DNA of 64,000 nucleotides, from the NCBI RefSeq assembly GCF_001458215.1, contig NZ_CYTW01000001.1:124001-188000 (forward strand). Reading direction: 5' to 3'. This document shows, piece by piece, positions 26,811-35,065 of the stretch (its first letter is position 1; each line of letters starts with the position of its first letter). Origin of the DNA: Shimia thalassica (GTDB taxonomy: Bacteria; Pseudomonadota; Alphaproteobacteria; Rhodobacterales; Rhodobacteraceae). The notes beneath the pieces are model-generated. The model searched no databases. It was given only the letters and a program-made list of their open reading frames with translations, and was not told where the DNA came from. Position numbers and translations under genes: made by a program.

Positions 26811-27346
26811 TATACTGAACCTGCCAATGTGGCGTGGTGTGCACGTGCAGGCGTTTGCGCTTCTGCAAAGATGAAATCCTGAATGCCGGAGAGCAGGCTT
26901 TGGTGAGTCTGTGAAATCTGGTCGTGCTGAATATCCACAGGGCGGGTGTTGAGCGCCTCGTCCAGCGCGTCTTCGAGCATCGCTGCCGAATATACGACGC
27001 GCAGGTTGCTCAGATGTGCAAGGTTTTCAGCAGTCGCCATTTGGTGGTCATTGCGGTGCTCGCCAAATTCGGCGCGACGCGGCATAATGATCACCGGCTT
27101 TGCATATTCGATGGCTGTAAGGATCGACCCCATGCCAGCATGCGCGACAAGAACGTCGGCCTTTTTGACCAACGACCGAAACGACGGTGCATCAATCATG
27201 CGGCGTACATCCATGCGCGAGGATTGAAATTCGCTTGTTCCGGTTTGGGCAACGATTTCCTGTGCGCTACGGGTTTCGGCCCATGTGTCCAACGAGTTAA
27301 ACAGGCGATCAAAAGGCAGTTGTGTTCCTACGGTTGCAAAAATCAT
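26810..27346 (-). CDS. PssE/Alg13-like glycosyltransferase catalytic subunit
   Basis: This 178-residue protein begins MIFATVGTQLPFDRL and contains AHAGMGSILTAIEYAKPVIIMPR and GEHRNDHQMATAENLA. This is the C-terminal (nucleotide-sugar-binding) half of a GT28-type enzyme, as in PssE, EpsE and eukaryotic Alg13. It works as a heterodimer with the PssD-like protein encoded 12 bases upstream. In rhizobial EPS this pair adds glucuronic acid; the sugar here is unproven. Confidence 0.87.
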   Translation of the reverse strand: MIFATVGTQLPFDRLFNSLDTWAETRSAQEIVAQTGTSEFQSSRMDVRRMIDAPSFRSLVKKADVLVAHAGMGSILTAIEYAKPVIIMPRRAEFGEHRNDHQMATAENLAHLSNLRVVYSAAMLEDALDEALNTRPVDIQHDQISQTHQSLLSGIQDFIFAEAQTPARAHHATLAGSV

Positions 27347-27358
27347 CTGGGATCTCCT

Positions 27359-27829
27359 TTACAGCACTGAGCCGATGTAAGTTGCCTGGGTTTTGTCAGC
27401 CACCGAGGGCCATTGCGTGACCAACTGGTCCGCGTGTTTCGCGACCAGCTGGGCCGACAGCGACAGTTCGTTTGCGTTGGCGATGCTGTCGACAAACATT
27501 GTGCGCGCCCCGATCAGTTTGGCGATGCGGATCGCCAAAAAGCCCGCAGCAGCGCCGGTCGAGATCACAACGTCTGGACGAACCCGCAGAACAATCATCG
27601 CGATCTGGAATGTCGAAAGGATCAGGCTGAGCTTGGTGTCGCGGTTTGCGTCTTTGAAAGTGTAAAACGGGGAAGGGGACACATCCGCTTTTGCGCCGGC
27701 ATCAACCGTTGCAAAGTGGACGTCGCAGTTTGCGAATGCAGGGCGCAAGCGCAGCAATTGAACCCAATGACCACCACCAGATGCTACGGCAAGTACTCGT
27801 TTCTTTTTGGCGTTTGCAGTGTGTTGCAT
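27359..27829 (-). CDS. PssD/Alg14-like glycosyltransferase membrane subunit
   Basis: A 156-residue protein with VLAVASGGGHWVQLLRLRPAF near the N-terminus and RPDVVISTGAAAGFLAIRIAKL, the acceptor-binding half matching PssD, EpsD and Alg14. It recruits the PssE partner to the membrane to form a complete GT-B enzyme. ATG 27829 has AGG six bases upstream; ATG 27835 is the alternative. It is separated from the preceding operon gene by an unusual 165-base gap. Confidence 0.85.
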   Translation of the reverse strand: MQHTANAKKKRVLAVASGGGHWVQLLRLRPAFANCDVHFATVDAGAKADVSPSPFYTFKDANRDTKLSLILSTFQIAMIVLRVRPDVVISTGAAAGFLAIRIAKLIGARTMFVDSIANANELSLSAQLVAKHADQLVTQWPSVADKTQATYIGSVL

Positions 27830-27929
27830 CTTCATTCCTGTTTGGCGGGGTCGTCTTACTCCTCTACTTCTAAAGTCAGTCGAGACAGCTTGGCAGACCC
27901 GCAAAAGGTCAAAGGAAAGCGCAACAGAA

Positions 27930-27962
27930 GTAGCACCTAACCAAAAGGATAGGTGTCACTAC
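27930..27962 (-). promoter_or_regulatory. Hairpin in a 165-base gap inside the EPS operon
   Basis: CACCTA (27934-27939) pairs with TAGGTG (27950-27955) and flanking GTAG/CTAC bases extend the stem. All other junctions in this operon are under 30 bases, so an attenuator, processing site or internal promoter is possible here. No T run is seen. Confidence 0.35.
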
Positions 27963-27994
27963 ACAAGTGCTGTAAAAATGGGGGTGCGGGGGCG

Positions 27995-29200
27995 CTAAAT
28001 CAGAGATTCGTAAAGGTTTACAAGCTCTTTTGCCTTGGTGGGCCAAAGCCCCTCGCGTGCCACTTTTTCCCGGGAACCCTGCCCCAGACGATGTCTTTGC
28101 TCGGGATCGTCGGCCAGTGTGCGGATGGCATCTGCAAGATCACGGGCCAAAGCCTCTGGTGTCGAAATCGCAAGTTTGATCCCGCATGTGTCATCCACGA
28201 TCCAATCGGGCCCCCCGCGTTGCGCAGCAATAATGGGAAGTCCCCATCTCATGGCTTCGTAAAGAACGCCCCCTGCCGGTTCGCGAAAACTCGGGAATGC
28301 GAAAACGTCGGCCTTGCGATACAGATCTTCGACCTCATCGCGTGGAATGCGTCCCAAGAACGTAACGCGATCCGCAACACCCAGTTCTTCAGCCTCTTTG
28401 CGGCACAGGTCAATTTCTTCTCCGGCACCGGCACTGGTTAGGGTGATGTCAGGGCGATCTTTCAATTGTGCGAGGGCACGAATGACATCGCGCAGCCCTT
28501 TGGTGCGCACGCCCCGCCCTACATGCAACAGATTGAGGGTATCGGTGCCGGTTTGGCGCGTCACTTCGGGGGCCAACTCTTCGATCCCGAGTTCAAGGAC
28601 AGGTGCGAATTTTTTGAGTGGGACCTTGCCCAAGACGTCGCGCACATAAGGGGCAACGCCGATTACTACCGCCGCGTTGCTATAGCTGCGGCGCAACCAT
28701 GGATCATAAGCAAACCGGACGGAATCCATCGCACGCAGTTTTGTGAACCAGGAGGCAGAGCCCATCTCGCCTTTAAAGCCCTCGGGTGTTTCCAGCGCCC
28801 CGCCCAGCGGACCGATCACATAAGGGATGCCACATCCATAAAGCGGCGAGGCATAGCGGGCTGCTTGCGGCATAAGCTGATGGGCAATATCGAAGGTTGT
28901 CCCTTCTGCTAACGTCGTCTTTATCCAGCGCCGGACGTGTGAGGAAAACACGGGCCACGCGGGTTTGAGCATCGCATTTAGCCGTTCGTGTTTGCGGGCC
29001 CATGCCGGTTCAGGCCAGCTGACCACCTTGGCGGCCGGCAGCTGTTGGGCAAGGCTTTCACGCCCCGGCCGTTCAAACGACAGCACGGTAAGGTCGACCA
29101 GCTCGGCCAAGGCTTCGGCCCATTTAAAGGCGACAAATGCCTCGCCAACGTCTGTGCCATCAATATTGGGGGCAATCAGAAGAACTTTTAATGTATTCAT
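27995..29200 (-). CDS. Family 4 glycosyltransferase
   Basis: A 401-residue GT-B enzyme. The N-terminal half has the acceptor domain; the C-terminal half carries LLHVGRGVRTKGLRDVIRA (donor-binding strand), VTFLGRIPRDEVEDLYRKADVFAFPSFREPAGGVLYEAMRWGLP with the EX7E motif, and AAQRGGPDWIV. It uses a retaining mechanism to add a sugar to the lipid-linked repeat. Its start overlaps the stop of the preceding GT2 gene (ATGA). Confidence 0.88.
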   Translation of the reverse strand: MNTLKVLLIAPNIDGTDVGEAFVAFKWAEALAELVDLTVLSFERPGRESLAQQLPAAKVVSWPEPAWARKHERLNAMLKPAWPVFSSHVRRWIKTTLAEGTTFDIAHQLMPQAARYASPLYGCGIPYVIGPLGGALETPEGFKGEMGSASWFTKLRAMDSVRFAYDPWLRRSYSNAAVVIGVAPYVRDVLGKVPLKKFAPVLELGIEELAPEVTRQTGTDTLNLLHVGRGVRTKGLRDVIRALAQLKDRPDITLTSAGAGEEIDLCRKEAEELGVADRVTFLGRIPRDEVEDLYRKADVFAFPSFREPAGGVLYEAMRWGLPIIAAQRGGPDWIVDDTCGIKLAISTPEALARDLADAIRTLADDPEQRHRLGQGSREKVAREGLWPTKAKELVNLYESLI

Positions 29201-30129
29201 TGTGAAGCACTCGGCCAGGTATCAGGGGATGCAGCAACCACCCGCCGAAAATGGCTTGCCCGTTCTTTTGCGCGTTCGCCGCCAGTCAGGCTGGCGAGAG
29301 TCCAGAACACCGACCGTGACAGGTTAAACCCCGCCAACATTGTCCAACACGCCGCGCCACCAAGAACACCTCCATGCTTCCGGTGCAGGCGAACGGTTCC
29401 CTCGGTCAGCATAACATCGCGCTTGTGGTTCAGTTTCTTCACCGAGCCCCCTCCGAAGTGGGTGATCTCGCCGACCGGTGACAGAACGAGTTTCCAGCCT
29501 GCATCCGCAAACCGACGACACCAATCTGTTTCTTCGCCGTAAAAGAAGAAGTCTTCATCCAGCAACCCGACCTCGTCCATCGCCGTTTTGCGCACCACCA
29601 TGTAGCACCCAGAGACAACATCGATCTCGCGCTCTGTCCGGCGATCCCATGTCTGCATCTGGTAGCGGTCAAAGAAGGGCACGTTCTTGAGCTTCCATAA
29701 TCCCGTTGTCATCAACGACAGGTTCAAAAGGCTGGGATAGCCGCTTCCGGTGATTTGCAAGGTGCCATCCCGATTGAGAACGCGGCATCCCATAACACCA
29801 ACTTCGGGGCGTCCATCCATAAACGCACAGGACGCCGACAGCACATCTCCGTGCACCAAAGTGTCCGAGTTCAACAACAGCACGTACCGACCGCTGGCCA
29901 AGGCAAGAGCCTGATTATTGGCGGCGGCAAAGCCGCGGTTGTCAGTGTTGCAGATCAGCTTCACTTGCGGAAAGCTCTCTCGGACCATGTCCTGAGAGCC
30001 ATCCTCCGAGGCGTTATCGACCACAAAAACCTCGGCCTTGAGGTTGCTCAGAGTATCAAAAACCGATTGCAGGCAATCGCGCAGCATCTCTCGCGTGTTC
30101 CAGTTCACAATTACTATAGACAAATCCAT
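29197..30129 (-). CDS. Family 2 glycosyltransferase (rhamnosyltransferase-like)
   Basis: This 310-residue enzyme has SIVIVNWNTREMLRDCLQS, FVVDNASEDGS, NRGFAAANNQ and LLLNSDTLV (DXD-like Asn-Ser-Asp), then FFFYGEETDWCRR with the catalytic acid region and HFGGGSVKK. This pattern is common in rhamnosyl- and related GT2 enzymes of EPS and O-antigen loci. ATG 30129 has GAGGA seven bases ahead. Donor sugar is not predictable. Confidence 0.87.
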   Translation of the reverse strand: MDLSIVIVNWNTREMLRDCLQSVFDTLSNLKAEVFVVDNASEDGSQDMVRESFPQVKLICNTDNRGFAAANNQALALASGRYVLLLNSDTLVHGDVLSASCAFMDGRPEVGVMGCRVLNRDGTLQITGSGYPSLLNLSLMTTGLWKLKNVPFFDRYQMQTWDRRTEREIDVVSGCYMVVRKTAMDEVGLLDEDFFFYGEETDWCRRFADAGWKLVLSPVGEITHFGGGSVKKLNHKRDVMLTEGTVRLHRKHGGVLGGAACWTMLAGFNLSRSVFWTLASLTGGERAKERASHFRRVVAASPDTWPSASQ

Positions 30130-30156
30130 CACGAAGTCCTCGGTGTCACTGGACAG

Positions 30157-31461
30157 TTAAAAAAGAGTATGGCGCGGCTTTTTCTGCTTTGCGGCTGGTG
30201 TCTGGTCGTCTCCGGTTTTTTTCGCCTTTCCGGGTTTTGTGTCGGCCATCCAGACGCCTGATCCGATCAGGAACATGAACAACACGAACAGCGAATTCCA
30301 AAGGTGAACCGTGCAGGCCGCTACCGAAATCCCGAAAAGCGTAAAGGCCCATGCGTGTCTGGCATTGATCCACTCTTGTGGCAGCTTTTTCTTCATGCCG
30401 ATCACGATCATCAGACCCAGCAACAAGGCCACCAGCATAAACCACGCCGGCAAACCGTATCGCACCGCGATCAAAAGCCAGAAATTGTCCATGCTGTCGG
30501 ACATCCAGACGGGGCGAACCCAATCCCCTAGGCCGATCCCGAAAATCGGATGTCTGGCGACCTCGGCCGTGCCGTAGTTCCAGATGTTGATCCGGTTGTA
30601 GGCCGACTGGGGCGAAAAGGTCAGATAGGTCACGAAGACGTGGAACGGCGTTCTGTTCGACATCAGATCGATCCAGAAATAGGTCAGGCCGAACAGACCA
30701 AACAACATCCGCCACCTGCCTGTCACGCCCTTGAGAACACGTTCCCACGCCGCCACGAATATTTGTGCGGCCAGAACGACATAGGGTCCGCCCGATCCGG
30801 ACAGGAAGGTGGCCACCATGACGCCAATTGTTTTGAACATGCCGCGCTTGTTTTTGAAGTCTCTGCCGGCCACCACATAGTATGCCATCGAAAACGCGCT
30901 GGCCGAGAACACACCGTACAGAATGGGGTGGTCGAAGGGGCCAAACGCGCGCTCGATGCCCATGCGTTTGTCGATATAAGGCGCGCCAGGGCCGCCCAGA
31001 ACTGCGGAAAAGCTGTCGCGCAGAATGTGGATCTCTGTCAGGGATTCCGGAATGGTAAAAATAAGCATGCCCAGAACAACGCCGACATAGGCACGGGCGA
31101 AGGCTGCGAAGTCTTCGTAAGAGCGGATATACAGACGCCCGAGTAGATAGGCGCCCGCAAACTCGATGACATAGATGCCGCCACTCTCGATCCCCTGTGC
31201 CAAACCGCCCCATTTGATCAAGGCAAGTGTCGCCCAGAGAGAATGCCCGAGGACCAGCCCGTCGAAGACGCCAAACTTGGCATGTTTGCCCACCAGCAAC
31301 GTATAAAGGCTTGGCAGAAACAGAATGATCAGAACGACCCTGTATCCCGAGAACCGCAGCCCGCCCACCGTCAATGACATTTCGGGCGGCATCAGGATGC
31401 CGATAAAGAACAGGGCAATCGGGATTTTGACGCCGAACCATGTCTTTTTCTTTTTTGCCAT
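30157..31461 (-). CDS. O-antigen ligase/polymerase-family (Wzy-like) membrane protein
   Basis: A 434-residue protein with about ten hydrophobic spans and one long periplasmic loop (about 265-330) containing FHVFVTYLTFSPQSAYNRI and PIFGIGLGDWV, the RxxIW..GxGxGD arrangement of the O-antigen ligase/polymerase (Wzy_C) family. In this context (Wzx, Wza and co-polymerase present) it is best read as the Wzy polymerase that joins repeat units in the periplasm. The C-terminal tail is basic and cytoplasmic. Fifteen bases separate it from the acyltransferase gene. Confidence 0.82.
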   Translation of the reverse strand: MAKKKKTWFGVKIPIALFFIGILMPPEMSLTVGGLRFSGYRVVLIILFLPSLYTLLVGKHAKFGVFDGLVLGHSLWATLALIKWGGLAQGIESGGIYVIEFAGAYLLGRLYIRSYEDFAAFARAYVGVVLGMLIFTIPESLTEIHILRDSFSAVLGGPGAPYIDKRMGIERAFGPFDHPILYGVFSASAFSMAYYVVAGRDFKNKRGMFKTIGVMVATFLSGSGGPYVVLAAQIFVAAWERVLKGVTGRWRMLFGLFGLTYFWIDLMSNRTPFHVFVTYLTFSPQSAYNRINIWNYGTAEVARHPIFGIGLGDWVRPVWMSDSMDNFWLLIAVRYGLPAWFMLVALLLGLMIVIGMKKKLPQEWINARHAWAFTLFGISVAACTVHLWNSLFVLFMFLIGSGVWMADTKPGKAKKTGDDQTPAAKQKKPRHTLF

Positions 31462-31476
31462 CAGAATATGCCTGTT

Positions 31477-32547
31477 TCATCCTGACACTGCCGTACGTGC
31501 TTTTTGAATGATGGCAGGTTTGCGAAGCAACGCCAATGAAGGTTTTTCAATGAGCACCCAGCTGAGACATGCAAACGGCAAGACAGCCCCAAGGCTCAGC
31601 ACGGCCAGCGCAAGAGGTGACATTGGCGCCAACAGCGCGACCAGACATTGCGATACGGGCCAGCCATAGATGTAGATTCCGTAAGAAATATCGCCCTTCA
31701 ACGCCACGGTTGACAGGCGAAAAGACACAAGGCACAGGCCATAACCCAAAGCCAATACGAATGCCGGCAGGAACATCGCATGCCCGACCAGCAATATCGC
31801 GGGCACCATCAGTAGGACCCCGATGCCCCAGTGCAGCACGATACGTCGGCGCAGGCGCCAGAAAACAGCGCCCATGACAAAGGTGAGCAATAATGGCGCC
31901 AGTACAGAAAGGCGGTAGCTGATTGGGTTTGCCGTTGCGGCATCCAACACGTCGAAAGCCATCCAAAGTCCGCCGGCCGCGGCGACCAAAAGCCCCCAGC
32001 CCCAAACCTTGCCAAGCAAACCGGACCAAATTGCGCTGGCCACGATGGCATAACACAAGACTTCATAGAACAGGGTCCAAAGCGGCCCGTTCACGGCGAG
32101 AGGATAGGGGGCGTCGGCAAATGCCACGCCGATCGTGTGTTGCAGCGACACCAATGACAGCCCGCGCAGAACATATGTGGCCAGCTCGCTCAATCCGGCA
32201 TTTGCGCCAAAAGCCTGCGCTAATCCGGCCGTTACGACCAAAGCAACGGCAAGGCCCGGAAAAATGCGAAAGACCCGCGCTTTGAGGAAAGTCGCTCGCG
32301 ATCCCATGTTGCGATCGGCACTTGCCGAGACCAGCATGCCTGACAAAAAGAAAAAGACAAACACCGCCACTTTTCCGAGCGAGAGGCCGATCAACGCTTC
32401 CAGCGGCTCGGGCGTTCCGGGCCCAAGCGCAAGAGGCCAGGCATGGCTGACAACAACAGCCATCGCGGCAACAAGCCGGAGAATATCCATATTGTTATGG
32501 CGACCCCGATTCAGACCGTCTTCAAGTGTGATAGTGTTGGACATCAT
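31477..32547 (-). CDS. Acyltransferase family 3 (OafA/ExoZ-like) membrane protein
   Basis: A 356-residue multi-span enzyme. MDILRLVAAMAVVVSHAWPL carries the N-terminal catalytic His of the family, followed by FFFLSGMLVSAS and a run of about ten spans ending SWVLIEKPSLALLRK. Such proteins transfer acetyl or succinyl groups to exported sugars. It implies that the EPS carries O-acyl substituents. ATG 32547 (or 32544) follows an AAGGG site, eight bases after the upstream stop. Confidence 0.88.
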   Translation of the reverse strand: MMSNTITLEDGLNRGRHNNMDILRLVAAMAVVVSHAWPLALGPGTPEPLEALIGLSLGKVAVFVFFFLSGMLVSASADRNMGSRATFLKARVFRIFPGLAVALVVTAGLAQAFGANAGLSELATYVLRGLSLVSLQHTIGVAFADAPYPLAVNGPLWTLFYEVLCYAIVASAIWSGLLGKVWGWGLLVAAAGGLWMAFDVLDAATANPISYRLSVLAPLLLTFVMGAVFWRLRRRIVLHWGIGVLLMVPAILLVGHAMFLPAFVLALGYGLCLVSFRLSTVALKGDISYGIYIYGWPVSQCLVALLAPMSPLALAVLSLGAVLPFACLSWVLIEKPSLALLRKPAIIQKARTAVSG

Positions 32548-32555
32548 ATCGCCCT

Positions 32556-33818
32556 TCAAATTGCTTTGATCTTGACTGGCTTCCAGAGCCGGTTGCGAAT
32601 GATGCGCTTGAGAGAGCCGCCAACCGACTGGGCCTTGCGTTTCAGGTTCAAATGAGACCACCAAAGGCTTGCGCTGTTGATCCCGACATCCTTGGGCGCG
32701 GGCATTCCAGCCAGACGCATAGCAAGCCGGCGACCAAACACCGAGGCGCGCGTATCCAAAAGATTGGGTTGTGCCGCTGCGATAAGGTCACGTGGCCGTT
32801 CTTCTGCAATAAGAAAACCGTTGGCGATTGCTTCTTCGATAATGCGTTGGCCGCGCAGGGTGCGGGCAACGATCATCGAGCGTCCCGGATCGGTGTTGCC
32901 CTTTGGTGGGTTGTGCCAGGGATCCCCGACCGAGATGTCGGCAAATTCGCCCGTGTGATCGGCGCAGATACGGCAGCGCCATTTGCGGCCGGCCTGAAGC
33001 ACGTTGCCCCAGCCTTCGCCATATGAAATGGCGTCGCTTTTCTGGGTTTCCCCTGTGTTGTCGATGTAGGTTGCCTGCATCAAACCGGGCCAGCCTTCGC
33101 CGCGATACCGCAGATCGGTCAGCTTGGCGTCTTTTGGCACGGACAGGCGGTCCAGCAACGCGTCCGTGGCGTTGATGTTTGGTGCCCCTGCGCAGAAGAT
33201 CGAAATCGTCGCGGCAAGTTTGTCGTTCAAAGCCGGATCGATTTTCCCGGCTTTGGCAACTGATGCAACGTCGCATGGTTTGCCGATGAAGGCCGTAGGT
33301 GTGTCACGGGTCAGGATATCTTCGATCCGCTCGCCGGGGCTAGCTTGGGCGTAACGTGAACCTGCGCCGCGCAACAGCTCTTCTCGAGTCTGGCTGATCA
33401 CGGACGTGTTTAGGCGTGGGTCGTCTTCGCGTTGGACAACATGGGCCACACCACCAGCGCTTTGAGACGCGAGCATCGACTGGCTCAGCGCTGTTGCCGC
33501 TCCGCCGGATGATCCGCGATGGCGGATCTCATCGTCGCTGGCCCAGCCTTCCCAAACCTTGAGAACGGGACCCCAGCTGCGATCCGTGTCGTCGCGTGTG
33601 TCCAGTTCATCATAGTTGGCACCAACACCGGCGCACAACTTTATGGCTTCCTGTGCTGCTGCACGCCCTTGCGATGTTTGCGAGACCACGGGACGGCGTC
33701 CGTTTTGAACGTCTTCCACCATGCGGATCAGTTCCGGAAAGCCACCGGCGCAGGCACCGCAGCCTGTGCAAAGGCTGGTTTCGACGGCGCGGGTGATTGG
33801 ATCAGATGAACGGGTCAT
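32556..33818 (-). CDS. FrhB-family (coenzyme F420 hydrogenase beta-like) Fe-S flavoprotein of polysaccharide loci
   Basis: A 420-residue protein with an N-terminal ferredoxin-like segment CTGCGACAGGFP, in which the usual fourth Cys is Phe27. GSSGGAATALSQ, FIGKPCDVAS, IFCAGAPN and WRCRICADHTGEFADISVGDPW match the FrhB N- and C-terminal domains. Relatives in EPS and capsule clusters occur next to pyruvyl transferases, as here, with unknown chemistry. F420 itself is not expected in roseobacters, so another flavin cofactor is likely. Its start overlaps the flippase stop (ATGA). Confidence 0.85.
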   Translation of the reverse strand: MTRSSDPITRAVETSLCTGCGACAGGFPELIRMVEDVQNGRRPVVSQTSQGRAAAQEAIKLCAGVGANYDELDTRDDTDRSWGPVLKVWEGWASDDEIRHRGSSGGAATALSQSMLASQSAGGVAHVVQREDDPRLNTSVISQTREELLRGAGSRYAQASPGERIEDILTRDTPTAFIGKPCDVASVAKAGKIDPALNDKLAATISIFCAGAPNINATDALLDRLSVPKDAKLTDLRYRGEGWPGLMQATYIDNTGETQKSDAISYGEGWGNVLQAGRKWRCRICADHTGEFADISVGDPWHNPPKGNTDPGRSMIVARTLRGQRIIEEAIANGFLIAEERPRDLIAAAQPNLLDTRASVFGRRLAMRLAGMPAPKDVGINSASLWWSHLNLKRKAQSVGGSLKRIIRNRLWKPVKIKAI

Positions 33819-35062
33819 ACAAAAACGTCCTTTTGCGAAGAGGAATGTGTCGAAGAAATATACGGTTTCAGCAGCGACCAAGCCCGAAGTGCAGCAACCG
33901 CTTCGCCTGCCGCGGCGATGAGGGCCAGGGCGAACAGCGGGGCGCCCACCGCAACGGCAGCCCATGCAGGGATGATGGCCAGCGCCCGAAGGGTGTTGCT
34001 CCGAAACGGAATGTCCGTGCGACCAAGAGAAACCGCCAGTTGCGATATCGGCGTCCGGGCAATGCGGATCGCCGCCCCCAAAGCCAGCGCCCAGATCAGT
34101 GCCTGACTGGGCGAGAAGTCGGCCCCGTACACCGTTTGGATCATCGGTCCAGCAGCCAGTCCGAAAGCCAGCAAAAAGACCCCGGCAAGTGCTGAATAGC
34201 TGCGCAAGGAAGGTAGCGCGGCCGCGGGCAAATTGTGGGCCGCAATGGCACGACGGAATTTCGGGGCCAGCAACGAGGCTGCAGCGCGCCCCGTAATCTG
34301 GGCAGGAAGCAGCGCGAGCTGAAGGGCGATGCCGTACATCCCCAATTCGGCCCAGCTAAAGTATCCCGCAACAATCAGGCGATCCGCTTGAAACGTCAGG
34401 AACATCAAGCCAGCGTTGAGAATAAGAGGCGCTCCGAAGTGCCAAATCCGAACCAGAACAACACGCTCGAAGGCAAGGGCATAGCGGCGCTCGGACAGCA
34501 GATGGGACAAAACAAACAAAGAGAACACATGGGTCAGTATAACACCCAGAAGGGCACGATAGTCTGAAAGCAGTGTTGCGAAGATCGGGGTCGAAATCAA
34601 CATGGCTGCCGCTGCGCCCAATTCCACCACAGCCAGCCGGTTATAGCTGAATTTGCGCTCATGGCGCCGATAATCCAGATGCACGAACCCGCGGATCAGC
34701 GGGGCCAGCGCCAGAATGGCATAGCTGCCAGCAGTGGGGCCATCTGTAAATGCCTGGGACAAAGGAAAGGCCAGAGCCAAAAGAACAAGAGCAAGGAAGA
34801 CGCCCCGCAATACCGCAGCGCCCTGAAGATTTGCCTGCAAACGGGCGCTGCCACCATCTGGAACCTGCGCCATAAAGCGTTCAAACGACACGTCGCTGGC
34901 CATTTCAACAAGACGCAAAACAAGCGCCAAAAGCATTGTTTTGCCAAGTTCCTCAGCACCCAGAAGGCGTGCCATGATGATCGAGCGCACAAACGCGGCA
35001 AGCTCGTTCGCCAGGGGAACGCTCCAGGCGGTGACCCGACCTTTGATCGTGGCAGTGCGCAT
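33815..35062 (-). CDS. Wzx-type lipid-linked oligosaccharide flippase
   Basis: A 415-residue protein with about 12 to 14 predicted spans and the MOP/PST-family pattern: an N-terminal pair of helices, MARLLGAEELGKTMLLALVLRLVEMASDVSFERFM, FGAPLILNAGLMFLTFQADRLIVAGYFSWAELGMYGIA and QTVYGADFSPS. It should translocate undecaprenyl-linked repeat units to the periplasm. ATG 35062 starts three bases after the pyruvyl transferase stop. Confidence 0.87.
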   Translation of the reverse strand: MRTATIKGRVTAWSVPLANELAAFVRSIIMARLLGAEELGKTMLLALVLRLVEMASDVSFERFMAQVPDGGSARLQANLQGAAVLRGVFLALVLLALAFPLSQAFTDGPTAGSYAILALAPLIRGFVHLDYRRHERKFSYNRLAVVELGAAAAMLISTPIFATLLSDYRALLGVILTHVFSLFVLSHLLSERRYALAFERVVLVRIWHFGAPLILNAGLMFLTFQADRLIVAGYFSWAELGMYGIALQLALLPAQITGRAAASLLAPKFRRAIAAHNLPAAALPSLRSYSALAGVFLLAFGLAAGPMIQTVYGADFSPSQALIWALALGAAIRIARTPISQLAVSLGRTDIPFRSNTLRALAIIPAWAAVAVGAPLFALALIAAAGEAVAALRAWSLLKPYISSTHSSSQKDVFV

Positions 35063-35065
35063 CAA

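Noticed and set aside
30146..31480. A 444-codon minus-strand frame over the Wzy-like gene
   Set aside because: It is shifted relative to the Wzy-like frame, is rich in Arg, Gly and Cys without membrane spans, and has no family resemblance; the 434-residue frame has clear spans and ligase-family motifs.
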